Assembly (NCBI GenBank): GCA_002305575.1
Contig: DBPP01000030.1
Span: forward strand, 30,427-62,822
DNA from: Ruminococcaceae bacterium UBA1417
GTDB lineage: Bacteria; Bacillota; Clostridia; Oscillospirales; Acutalibacteraceae
Direction of reading: 5' to 3'
DNA length: 32,396 bases
Of this stretch, positions 14,319 through 21,811 are shown in pieces. The translations under genes and the position numbers were made by a program. The notes beneath the pieces are model-generated. The model made no database searches, was not told the origin of the DNA, and saw only the letters and a program-made list of their open reading frames with translations. The first letter of the stretch is position 1. Each line of letters begins with the position of its first letter.

Positions 14319-14945
14319 ATGTCTACCGAAATCAAAAAGGATATTGTTTGCCCCGCCTGTGGACAAACGCAGAAGCTCGAGATGTACACGAGCGTCAATG
14401 CGGAGGAAAATCCGGAGCTCCGCCGGGATATCCTGCGCGAATCAATTTTTGACTGGGAATGCCGCCACTGCGGTTATACGGCGCAGATGGCGTACCCGAT
14501 GATTTACCACGATCCGCAGCACGGTTTTATGATCTGCCTGCGGCCCTCCGGCGCCATTTCGAAAGCGGAGGCCATCCCCGCTGTGCGCGGACTCGTCAAA
14601 CGCAGCGTGAAAAATCCGCAGGAGCTCAAGGAGAAAATCCTGATTTTTGAGGCCGGTCTTGACGATACAGCCGTGGAGCTCGTGAAAAATGCAATTGTCA
14701 CCGTGCTCAAGCGGTCGATTGAGGGCAATGTACACGCTTATTTCTGCATGGCGGACGAGAAGGAGATGCGCTTTGCGATTTTTGTGCGCGGGCGGCAGGA
14801 ACCCGTTTACCAGACGACGCAGATGGCGGTGTACCGCCAGTCGCAGGAAGTGCTCCGCGCGCTCGATTACAAGGTGCCGGACGACTTCGCGATTGTCAAT
14901 TCCAAGTTGGCGCAGCGTCTGCTGGACCAGTATAAATCCACTTGA
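14319..14945 (+). CDS. CpXC domain protein
   Basis: 208 residues. Two CxxC pairs, C11/C14 in CPACGQ and C48/C51 in CRHCGY, form the zinc-ribbon-like CpXC domain at the N-terminus. The remaining 130 residues are mixed alpha/beta with no recognised motif. The domain is common in Clostridia but its role is unknown. The ATG follows GAAAGAGAG, 34 nt after mnmA, and a strong hairpin ends the unit. Co-occurrence with mnmA may be only positional. Confidence 0.85.
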   Translation: MSTEIKKDIVCPACGQTQKLEMYTSVNAEENPELRRDILRESIFDWECRHCGYTAQMAYPMIYHDPQHGFMICLRPSGAISKAEAIPAVRGLVKRSVKNPQELKEKILIFEAGLDDTAVELVKNAIVTVLKRSIEGNVHAYFCMADEKEMRFAIFVRGRQEPVYQTTQMAVYRQSQEVLRALDYKVPDDFAIVNSKLAQRLLDQYKST

Positions 14946-14998
14946 CATCCAAACAGCGTCCGCCTATTTTTTCGCACGGACGTTGTTTGATAGGAGAA

Positions 14999-15034
14999 AA
15001 GGCTCCGCCGGTTTTTCCGGCGGAGCCTTCGTCT
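14999..15034. terminator. Terminator between CpXC and DHHW genes
   Basis: Perfect 13-bp arms AAGGCTCCGCCGG / CCGGCGGAGCCTT with a T5 loop, followed by CGTCTTTTA on the plus strand and by TTCTCC on the minus strand. An imperfect hairpin, AAACAGCGTCCG (14951-14962) with CGGACGTTGTTT (14977-14988), lies just upstream without a U-tract. Confidence 0.85.
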
Positions 15035-15054
15035 TTTATGGAGTTGCGGTTGCC

Positions 15055-16287
15055 TCAATCAAACAGGGAGCGCATGGAATCGTGCTGTATGGAGGTGTTG
15101 GCAGACATCTCGTTGTTGAAGAACAGCACGTCCGTGATGCCCTGCGCTTCACAATAATTCGGCAGGTTGTCCTCAAAGTAACGGAAATCAACCACATGAA
15201 CTTCGTCGAAGCTTGCCATCAGGAAGGGCCCCATCGCGTTGCCGTAGGAATCCTTCACAATCAGCAGCTTGCGGCCGGTGGAGAGCTCGTTGTTCGTGAC
15301 GCGCACACAGCCCATATCGCCGGAAAGGTACATCGAGTAGCCGGCGCTCTCATCGTGGACATTGACGGTGTCCGACGGAAAATAACTCAGACCGTCATAC
15401 GACATCTCGCAGGTGTAGTCGAAGGTCGGGTCGTAGACATCGAGCGTGTCGGGGTTCTGGTAGAGCACGTCCTCGCCGGTTGCATAGGCAAGATAGCCGG
15501 TGAATTCGTAGGAGGTCTTATCGAAGCTTTCGAGTGGCGCCGCGTCACAACCGGCTACGTCGCAGAACACCGTATAGGCGTAGTACGCGCCAAGCGGCGC
15601 CCAGTGTGTATCGGTGCCCAGGTAGATGTTCTCGTCGTTGTGCAGGTTCAGAATGTCATAGATATCCACGGCTTTGATGCTGTCTGAGAGGTTTTCGTAA
15701 ATGACCGACGTGTTCTGGCGCTGAGAGCTTTCGCCGTAGTATTCGCGCACGCGCTCGGGCAGACCGAACTCGGAGTGGTTCGGCACAACCATGTTGTACA
15801 CCTGGACGTCGGGCAGCGCTTCGGCAAATCCGTTGATCATGGTCGCGTAGGCTTCGGCCATGCTGTCGTCACCGTAGAAGAGCTCGAAGCCCTGGTTGTT
15901 GTAGATGCAGATGCCGGAGGACATGTAGCCCTCGGTGCCGTCGTCATAGATGGGAGGCGGCGTCGGTTCCGGCGTGGGGGAAGGCGTCGGCGAAGGCGTG
16001 GGCGACGCAGAGGGCGAGGCCGAAGGGGTAGCGCTTGCCGCAGCGCTCGGCGAGGTCAGCAGCGAGCCGCTGAGGATGCCGGTTCCACCGAACATGCCGA
16101 GGCTCCAGAGGATATAGACGATGATGCCGAGCGCCAGGACGATCAGGATAATCACGATCGGAATCACGGGCGAGCGGCGCTTTTTCGGCGCAGGGGCCGG
16201 ACGGCGCGGCTCGGACACGGCTGCGGTACGCTCCGGGTTTTCGGAGGAACGGCCACTGTAGTGCTTGCCGGCCATGTGTTTTGCCAT
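15055..16287 (-). CDS. Membrane-anchored DHHW/SGNH-like protein
   Basis: About 410 residues from the ATG at 16287 (AAGGAT is 12-13 bases upstream, a little far; a TTG at 16299 and an ATG at 16275 are alternatives). A basic, proline-rich cytoplasmic start (1-38) is followed by one membrane helix (about 39-65). A 40-residue linker of Ser/Ala/Thr/Pro repeats ends in PTPEPTPPP. A secreted domain follows with LGTDTHWAPLGAYYAY (the DHHW signature region) and KLLIVKDSYGNA near the end. DHHW proteins resemble AlgX/SGNH-type O-acetylation factors of the cell envelope. Acetylation of a wall polymer is possible but unproven. A separate promoter and a hairpin leader control it. Confidence 0.82.
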   Translation of the reverse strand: MAKHMAGKHYSGRSSENPERTAAVSEPRRPAPAPKKRRSPVIPIVIILIVLALGIIVYILWSLGMFGGTGILSGSLLTSPSAAASATPSASPSASPTPSPTPSPTPEPTPPPIYDDGTEGYMSSGICIYNNQGFELFYGDDSMAEAYATMINGFAEALPDVQVYNMVVPNHSEFGLPERVREYYGESSQRQNTSVIYENLSDSIKAVDIYDILNLHNDENIYLGTDTHWAPLGAYYAYTVFCDVAGCDAAPLESFDKTSYEFTGYLAYATGEDVLYQNPDTLDVYDPTFDYTCEMSYDGLSYFPSDTVNVHDESAGYSMYLSGDMGCVRVTNNELSTGRKLLIVKDSYGNAMGPFLMASFDEVHVVDFRYFEDNLPNYCEAQGITDVLFFNNEMSANTSIQHDSMRSLFD

Positions 16288-16374
16288 TGAAATCACCAAT
16301 CCTTACTTTCTGGGCATCCGCCGTCTGCGGCAGATCCCGCATGTTGTGTGCAGCGCAGTTTCGGAGAAACAGAA

Positions 16375-16404
16375 AGGGCCGCACGGGAAGCCCCGCGCGG
16401 CCCT
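16375..16404 (-). terminator. Terminator-like hairpin in the trpS-DHHW gap
   Basis: Read on the minus strand, AGGGCCGCGCGGG pairs with CCCGTGCGGCCCT (one G-U) around a four-base loop, and TTTCTGTTTC follows. It lies downstream of the DHHW promoter and upstream of the DHHW start. It therefore either ends the trpS mRNA or attenuates the DHHW gene. Confidence 0.7.
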
Positions 16405-16455
16405 GAACGTGGAGGACGCGCACAGCACGGTCAATGTGTTTGCAGGTTTGTCCTC

Positions 16456-16484
16456 ATTATAGACAGTTTTTGGCAAAAAGTCAA
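16456..16484 (-). promoter_or_regulatory. Promoter of the DHHW gene
   Basis: Minus strand: TTGACT (16479-16484) and a perfect TATAAT (16456-16461), 17-bp spacer, immediately after the trpS stop. It would give a leader of about 160 nt. Confidence 0.85.
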
Positions 16485-16502
16485 TTCCCGAAGGCGTTTC
16501 GG

Positions 16503-17519
16503 TCAGCGGATCGTCGGCAAGTAGCCGACCTTCTTCATCGCCTTGTGCAGCGTGCGGCGTGCGATCGCTTCGGCGCGCGGTGCAGCCTCGCTGTAGCATT
16601 TCTCGAGGTACGCCTTGTCCTGCACAAGCGCCTTGTAGCGGGTCTGAATCGGCTCGAGTGTCTCGACCACAGCCTCGCCGACGGCGGTTTTAAAATCGCC
16701 GTAGCCGCGGCCGTCGAATTCCCGCTCGATTTCCGCGTAGGTTTTACCGGTGATGCTGCTGTAAATGCCCATCAGGTTGTTGATGCCGTCTTTGCCTTCC
16801 CCGTAGCGGACGCAGGCTTCGCTGTCCGTCACGGCGCGGCGGAACTTTTTGATGATCTGGTCCGGCGTGTCGAGCATCGTAATGAAGCTCGCGGTATTGT
16901 CGTCAGATTTGCTCATCTTCTTCGTCGGATCCTGCAGCGACATGATGCGCGCGCCAGTTTTGGGAATAAGACCTTCGGGCACGACGAAGGTGGGCGAATA
17001 CAGGCCGTTGAACCGCTCGGCGACATTGCGCGCCAGCTCAAGATGCTGCTTCTGGTCGGCGCCCACCGGCACATAGTCGGCGTTGTAGAGTAGGATGTCT
17101 GCGGCCATCAGGCACGGGTAGGTGAAGAGGCCCGCGTTGACGTTGTCGGCGTGCTTGGCGGCCTTATCCTTGAACTGTGTCATGCGGGAAAGCTCGCCAA
17201 ACTGCGTGTAGCAGTTGAGAATCCAAGCAAGCTGCGCGTGCTCGGGTACCTGGCTCTGGATGAAGAAGATGCTTTTTTCAGGGTTAATGCCCAGCGCAAG
17301 CATCATCGCGTAGGCAGAGAGCGTATTCTTGCGGAATGCGGCGGGCTCCTGCCGCACGGTAATTGCGTGCAGATCGGCCAGCGCGTAGACGCATTCGTAA
17401 TCGTCCTGTAAAGCGACGAAATTTCGCAACGCCCCGAGGTAGTTGCCGAGCGTAAATACGCCGGTCGGCTGGATCATGCTCAGAACGCGTTTTTTTCTGG
17501 TTTCAACTGTGTTTTCCAT
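16503..17519 (-). CDS. trpS: Tryptophanyl-tRNA synthetase
   Basis: 338 residues from the ATG at 17519; a GTG three codons upstream sits too close to the AAAGGA. This class Ic synthetase charges tRNA-Trp in the cytoplasm. Motif 1 QPTGVFTLGNYLGAL (17-31) is the TxGN form of HIGH used by bacterial TrpRS. KMSKS is at 201-205 in KKMSKSDDN. The tryptophan-site stretch YPCLMAADILLY is near 134-145. It is the second gene of a minus-strand unit behind an aminotransferase and a T-box whose specifier reads UGG, which fits direct control by uncharged tRNA-Trp. Confidence 0.96.
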   Translation of the reverse strand: MENTVETRKKRVLSMIQPTGVFTLGNYLGALRNFVALQDDYECVYALADLHAITVRQEPAAFRKNTLSAYAMMLALGINPEKSIFFIQSQVPEHAQLAWILNCYTQFGELSRMTQFKDKAAKHADNVNAGLFTYPCLMAADILLYNADYVPVGADQKQHLELARNVAERFNGLYSPTFVVPEGLIPKTGARIMSLQDPTKKMSKSDDNTASFITMLDTPDQIIKKFRRAVTDSEACVRYGEGKDGINNLMGIYSSITGKTYAEIEREFDGRGYGDFKTAVGEAVVETLEPIQTRYKALVQDKAYLEKCYSEAAPRAEAIARRTLHKAMKKVGYLPTIR

Positions 17520-17584
17520 GGTGGTCACCTATCCTTTGTCTGCCGGGAAACCGGCACATATTGCTGAGAGAGTACAGCCCGCGA

Positions 17585-18772
17585 TTAAAGCATTTCGCGG
17601 ACGGCTTCGCCGAGCCGTTCAATGCCTTTCTGGAGCTGCTCGTCGGTCGGTGTGGAGAAGTTGATGCGGAATGCATCGCAGGGATCGTTTTCGTCGGTGA
17701 GGAACGCGGTGCCCGGCACCACGCAGACCTTCTTTTCCAGCGCCTTCTGTACATAAGCCTCCATATCGACGCCCTGCGGCAGATGGCACCAGGCGAACAG
17801 GCCGCCGTCGAACGGATCCCACGTGATGTGCGGTGCGAGATTTTTTTCCATGAGGTCGAGCAGGAACGCCCGCTTCTTCGTGTAAAGGGCACGCAGACCA
17901 TCGAGGTGCGCATCGTAATCGTACTCGGTCATGAAGCGGTAGCAGAGCACCTGCGACCAGATATTCGTGTGCACGTCCTGCCCCTGCTTGCAGACGGTCA
18001 TCTTGGCGAGCACCGGCTTCGGGCCGATCGCGTAACCGACGCGCATGCCCGGCGAGATGACCTTCGAAAACGAACCGGCATACAACACGATGCCGTCCTC
18101 GTCGAAAGACTTGATGGTCGGCAGGGCCTCGCCGGCGTAGCGCAGGTCGCCGTAGGGGTTGTCTTCGAGGATCATCACGCCGTACTGTTTGGCGAGCGCA
18201 TAGAGCGCCTTACGCTTTGCAAGGCTCATCGTAATGCCGGAGGGGTTCTGGAAATTCGGAATCGTGTAGATGAACTTCACATTTTTTTCGGTTTGCAGGG
18301 CTTTTTCGAGCGCTTCCATGTTCATGCCGTCGGGATCCATCGGGATACCGACGAGCTTCGCCCGGTAGGAACGGAAGTCGTTGAGCGAACCGATGAAGCT
18401 CGGCGCCTCGCACAAAACGGTTTCGCCTTCATTGACGATGGATTTTGTAAAGAGGTCCATGATCTGCTGCGCGCCGCTCGTGATGAGAATGTCGTCGAAA
18501 TCACGGCCGGTGTTGTGTTTTTCGCGCATATACGAAAGCAGGTGCGCGCGCAGTGGCGCATAGCCTTCGGTTGTGCTGTACTGCAGCGCAAGGATCGGGT
18601 TCTCCGCCATCAGCTTCGCGGAAATCTCGGCGAGCTGCTTGGCCGGGAAGGCTTCCGGTGCGGGATTGCCCGCGGAAAGCGAGATGTATGTCGGGTCCGC
18701 CGCGTATTTGAAGATCTCGCGAATGGCGGAGGGCTTCAGGGTCAGGACGCGTTCTGAAAATTTGTACTCCAT
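17585..18772 (-). CDS. PLP-dependent aminotransferase, fold type I (AroAT/KAT-like)
   Basis: 395 residues from the ATG at 18772, which follows AAAGGAAA; the frame runs open into the T-box leader but that part is not coding. The active-site residues are visible: N174 in NFQNPSG, D204 in EDNPYGDLR, the PLP lysine K237 in SFSKVISPGMRVG, and the carboxylate-binding R369 in FRINFS. The layout matches the 2-aminoadipate/kynurenine/aromatic aminotransferase group. Its position as first gene behind a Trp-specific T-box and before trpS suggests an aromatic amino acid, probably tryptophan or its keto acid, as substrate (inference). A MocR origin is excluded because no DNA-binding domain is present. Confidence 0.92.
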   Translation of the reverse strand: MEYKFSERVLTLKPSAIREIFKYAADPTYISLSAGNPAPEAFPAKQLAEISAKLMAENPILALQYSTTEGYAPLRAHLLSYMREKHNTGRDFDDILITSGAQQIMDLFTKSIVNEGETVLCEAPSFIGSLNDFRSYRAKLVGIPMDPDGMNMEALEKALQTEKNVKFIYTIPNFQNPSGITMSLAKRKALYALAKQYGVMILEDNPYGDLRYAGEALPTIKSFDEDGIVLYAGSFSKVISPGMRVGYAIGPKPVLAKMTVCKQGQDVHTNIWSQVLCYRFMTEYDYDAHLDGLRALYTKKRAFLLDLMEKNLAPHITWDPFDGGLFAWCHLPQGVDMEAYVQKALEKKVCVVPGTAFLTDENDPCDAFRINFSTPTDEQLQKGIERLGEAVREML

Positions 18773-18854
18773 GGTAATTTCCTTTCTATAAAAAATATAA
18801 TAGACTGCAAAAGTATCGTTGGCTGGAAAAGAACGGAGCGCAGCGCCGTGGAAT

Positions 18855-19090
18855 GAAAAAAGCCTCTCGTCCCTTCTCGGAAAAGGGACAAGAGGCTGAA
18901 CTTCCTGCGGTACCACCCAAATTGGCGCATAGCGCCCGCTCTGGCCTTAACGCGGCAAACGTCGGACGATTTTCCCGCCCGCCCTCATGGGTCCATTCGC
19001 CGTGCTGCGCGCGCTCCGTTTCCACCGCCGGGAGCTCTCTTAACCGTTTTTGCGCGGGTACTCTTCCCAATCTCAGGTTTTTCAAACATC
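18855..19090 (-). promoter_or_regulatory. T-box riboswitch, UGG (Trp) specifier
   Basis: Read on the minus strand, the leader has an AGAGTA segment, the AGAGAGC...GGTGGAAAC apical element of stem I, and then GAA-TGG-A with the specifier at 18993-18995. The T-box core GGGTGGTACCGC (18907-18918) follows. A terminator comes last: AGCCTCTTGTCCCTT paired with AAGGGACGAGAGGCT (18861-18897, one G-T), then T6. Uncharged tRNA-Trp would pair with UGG and with the T-box bulge to favour the antiterminator. The fourth bulge base is U, which pairs with A73; bacterial tRNA-Trp normally has G73, so this contact would be a wobble. Confidence 0.9.
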
Positions 19091-19096
19091 AACGCT

Positions 19097-19125
19097 ATTC
19101 TATGCCCTTTTTTCGCGTTTGTCAA
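19097..19125 (-). promoter_or_regulatory. Promoter of the T-box/aminotransferase/trpS operon
   Basis: Minus strand: perfect TTGACA (19120-19125), 17-bp spacer, TAGAAT (19097-19102). The start falls about seven bases before the T-box leader. Confidence 0.87.
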
Positions 19126-19203
19126 GTGTCCGAAAAACTTTGCGCGCTTTTTCGCAACGCTTTTGCAGGCGCGCGACACGAATGCCGGGCAATCCGCAAA
19201 ACA

Positions 19204-19258
19204 TTCGAAAAACGGCCTGCGGGATTCGCGTTTTCCTGCGGCGTCTCCTCCGTATAAT
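19204..19258 (+). promoter_or_regulatory. Putative spoIIE promoter with Spo0A-like box
   Basis: A TATAAT hexamer (19253-19258) has no good -35 at 17 bp. TTCGAAAAA (19204-19212) differs at one base from the inverted Spo0A box TTCGACAAA. A weak -35 with an upstream 0A box is the pattern of Spo0A-activated sigma-A promoters, but short matches like this also arise by chance. Confidence 0.4.
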
Positions 19259-19340
19259 GTTCCTACAGCTTACAGATGACGGTAAGTTACAGGAATCCGC
19301 GGCGTGCGGCAGGCACGCGTGAAAGAAAGGAAGAGGATGT

Positions 19341-21665
19341 ATGAATCTGGAAGAAAACAGTTTGCAGCGGGTGCGGGACAGGCTTCGGGAGACGCTCTCC
19401 GTGCCATATGTACAAAAGGCGGTGATGCTGGCCGTGGCCGCGCTCGCGGGGTTCCTCTCCGCGCGGGGCCTGGTGTTCGGCAAGTACGCGCCATTCGCCG
19501 CGGCGACTGCGGCGGCCGCGCCCCTGCCGGCCATGTGGGCGGTGGTATTCGGTGGGGCCGCCGGGTATTTGATTCCGGCGCCGGTCGACGTGCCCGCGCG
19601 ATACATAGCGGCGCTGCTTGCCGTCGGCGCGATTCGCTGGTCGCTCTCCGAGCTGAAATCGGTGCGCGAGCATCCGGTGTTTGCGCCGGCCGTTGCGTTT
19701 CTGCCTTTGCTGGCGACGGGGATGACGATGGTGTTGCTCAACGGTTCGCTGGCCGGTACGGCGGCAATGGTGGTGGCGGAATCGTTTCTTGCGGGCGGCA
19801 CGGCGTATTTTCTCCGTCGCGCTGTGCGGCTTGTGGAGACGCGCCGTGAGAGCGCCGTGTTTGACAGCGGCGACGTGGCGGCCGTAGTTGTCTCACTCGG
19901 TGTGCTGCTGCTCTCGTTTTCGGGGCTGACGGTATCGGGCGTTTCGGTCGGGCGTGTGCTGATCGTGCTGACCATCCTCGTGTGCGCGCGGCACGGCGGG
20001 CTTTCGGGCGGCGCGGTGGCCGGTATTGCGGCGGGCGCGGTGCAGGGGCTTTCGACCGCCGGGCTCTCCTATCTTTCCGGTGCGTATGGACTCGGCGGGC
20101 TGATGGCGGGCGTCTTTTCGCCGCTCGGAAAGATTGCGGTGGCGGTTGCGTTCGTCATCTCAAACGGCATCGCCTCTTTGCAGGTCAGCGGCTCCATGCA
20201 GGTGTTTTACGGCGCTGTCGAAGTGGCCGCGGCATCCATTGTGTATATGATTCTGCCGCAGAGTCGGCGCGTTTCCAATTTGTTTGCCGTGCGCCGGGAC
20301 AAGCTGCCGGGCGATTCACTGCGTAAAAACGTCATTTTGCGGCTGCGCTATGCGGCGGACGCCATGCACGGGGCCTCGGAATCCGTCGATAAGATTTCGA
20401 GAAAGCTGCGGGAAACGGCGGCGGACGATCTGCCCGGCGTATACGGCCGTGCGGCGGAGAAGGTCTGCGCCGGGTGCAGCCAGTGCGCCGTATGCTGGCG
20501 CAAGAACAAGGATGAGACGCAGAAGAGCTTTTCGCGGCTCAGTTATCCCCTACGCGAGCACGGGCGCATTGAGCGCAGCGATTTTGACGTGCCGTTTCTG
20601 ACGCGCTGTGGCCGCGCGGCGGAAATCCGCGATGCGGTGAACAGCGAATACAAGGAGCTGCTCGCCAAGGAGAGCGCGCGGATGCGGGCCGAGCAGGTGC
20701 GCGCCGTTGTGGAGGAGCATTTCCGCTCGACCGCCCAGATGCTCGGCGATATGGCCGAGGAGTTCGAGCAGTACCAGCGCTTTGACGAGGAGAGCGCCGA
20801 GCAGGTGCGCGAGGTGCTGCGCCGGCGGGAGCTTACGCCGATCGAGGTTTGCTGCCGGATCGACAAATTCGGCCGCATGACGGTCGAGGCACACGTGATG
20901 CGTCCGCGCGGTGTGCACATCAATAAGGGACAGCTCACGCGTGAGATTTCCTCCGCCTGCGGACGCACCTTTGCACAGCCGAGCGTGGCGGCGGCCGGTG
21001 AGCGAATTAAGCTGCAAATGTGCCAGAAGCCGGTTTATACCGTGGAGCGCGGTTTTGCGCAGCACGCGGCGGGCGGCGCAGCGCTTTGCGGCGACTGTGC
21101 CGCGTCGTTCACGGATGGCAGCGGACGGTATTTTGCACTGATCAGCGACGGCATGGGTACAGGCGGCCGCGCCGCGGTGGACGGCACGATGACGGCCTCA
21201 ATGGCGCACTCGCTTCTGAAGGCCGGCATTGGGTTTGAGAGCACGCTGCGCATGATCAATTCCGCAATGCTGGCCAAGGGCGGCGAGGAATCGCTTGCGA
21301 CGCTCGACATCGCCTGCATCGACCTGTTTACCGGAGAAACGCAGCTGAGAAAAGCGGGTGCTGCCGGTACCGTTCTGCGCCGCCGGAATAAGGCCGAGTA
21401 TCTGGAGGCGAAAAGTGTGCCGGTCGGCATTTTGCCGGAGATCCGGTTTGCACGCAGTGAAAAGCACCTGGACGCCGGCGATCTGCTCGTCATGGTGTCG
21501 GACGGTGTGACGGCGGCGGGCACCGAATGGCTCTGCGATCTCGTCGCCAACTTCGCGGACGACGACCCGCAGCTGCTGGCCGAACAGATTGTCGACCGCG
21601 CAATTCGCGGCCGTGCCGACGGCCATGAGGACGACGTGAGCGCCATGGTGCTGCGCATGCAGTAG
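19341..21665 (+). CDS. spoIIE: Stage II sporulation protein E (PP2C phosphatase)
   Basis: 774 residues, ATG after GGAAGAGG. SpoIIE dephosphorylates SpoIIAA in the forespore, freeing sigma-F, and also acts at the polar septum with FtsZ. Residues about 25-320 form ten or so membrane helices. A central regulatory region carries the Cys cluster CAGCSQCAVCW near residue 375 and a long coiled-coil. The C-terminal PP2C domain (about 570-774) shows ISDGMGTGG near residue 600, VSDGVT, and the closing HEDDVSAMVLRM with the metal-binding Asp pair. It is a stand-alone gene divergent from the T-box operon. Its presence is the main evidence for sporulation capacity. Confidence 0.95.
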   Translation: MNLEENSLQRVRDRLRETLSVPYVQKAVMLAVAALAGFLSARGLVFGKYAPFAAATAAAAPLPAMWAVVFGGAAGYLIPAPVDVPARYIAALLAVGAIRWSLSELKSVREHPVFAPAVAFLPLLATGMTMVLLNGSLAGTAAMVVAESFLAGGTAYFLRRAVRLVETRRESAVFDSGDVAAVVVSLGVLLLSFSGLTVSGVSVGRVLIVLTILVCARHGGLSGGAVAGIAAGAVQGLSTAGLSYLSGAYGLGGLMAGVFSPLGKIAVAVAFVISNGIASLQVSGSMQVFYGAVEVAAASIVYMILPQSRRVSNLFAVRRDKLPGDSLRKNVILRLRYAADAMHGASESVDKISRKLRETAADDLPGVYGRAAEKVCAGCSQCAVCWRKNKDETQKSFSRLSYPLREHGRIERSDFDVPFLTRCGRAAEIRDAVNSEYKELLAKESARMRAEQVRAVVEEHFRSTAQMLGDMAEEFEQYQRFDEESAEQVREVLRRRELTPIEVCCRIDKFGRMTVEAHVMRPRGVHINKGQLTREISSACGRTFAQPSVAAAGERIKLQMCQKPVYTVERGFAQHAAGGAALCGDCAASFTDGSGRYFALISDGMGTGGRAAVDGTMTASMAHSLLKAGIGFESTLRMINSAMLAKGGEESLATLDIACIDLFTGETQLRKAGAAGTVLRRRNKAEYLEAKSVPVGILPEIRFARSEKHLDAGDLLVMVSDGVTAAGTEWLCDLVANFADDDPQLLAEQIVDRAIRGRADGHEDDVSAMVLRMQ

Positions 21666-21701
21666 CTTTTTGTCCTGCGGCGACAAAAGCGCGGCTTTTT
21701 T
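21665..21701 (+). terminator. Probable terminator after spoIIE
   Basis: GCTTTTTGTC (21665-21674) pairs with GACAAAAGC (21682-21690) with one bulge. A GCGGC stretch and T6 follow. The spacing between stem and T-run is not ideal. Confidence 0.5.
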
Positions 21702-21717
21702 CTGTGTAGGATTACCA

Positions 21718-21746
21718 TTGCATATGACGGGAATTTGCGGTATAAT
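21718..21746 (+). promoter_or_regulatory. Promoter of malQ
   Basis: TTGCAT (21718-21723), 17-bp spacer, perfect TATAAT (21741-21746). The leader to the ATG is about 60 nt. Confidence 0.85.
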
Positions 21747-21811
21747 TGTACAAGATTCTCGTGCCTTCGCACATGAAAATTGAGAAATTCATTCAAAAAA
21801 GAGGGATATTC

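Noticed and set aside
14689..15687. 332-codon plus-strand ORF over CpXC, a terminator and the DHHW gene
   Set aside because: It would cross a strong terminator hairpin and the antisense of a supported gene.
15955..16060. Short G/C-rich repeats in the DHHW gene as a possible repeat array
   Set aside because: They encode the Ser/Ala/Thr/Pro linker of the protein; unit spacing is codon-based, so not CRISPR or an iteron set.
17540..17555. TGCCGG-gaaa-CCGGCA hairpin between the aminotransferase and trpS as a terminator
   Set aside because: Only six base pairs and no U-tract; more likely mRNA structure within the operon.
17561..18757. 398-codon plus-strand ORF opposite the aminotransferase
   Set aside because: Shadow of the PLP enzyme gene, whose catalytic residues are all intact.
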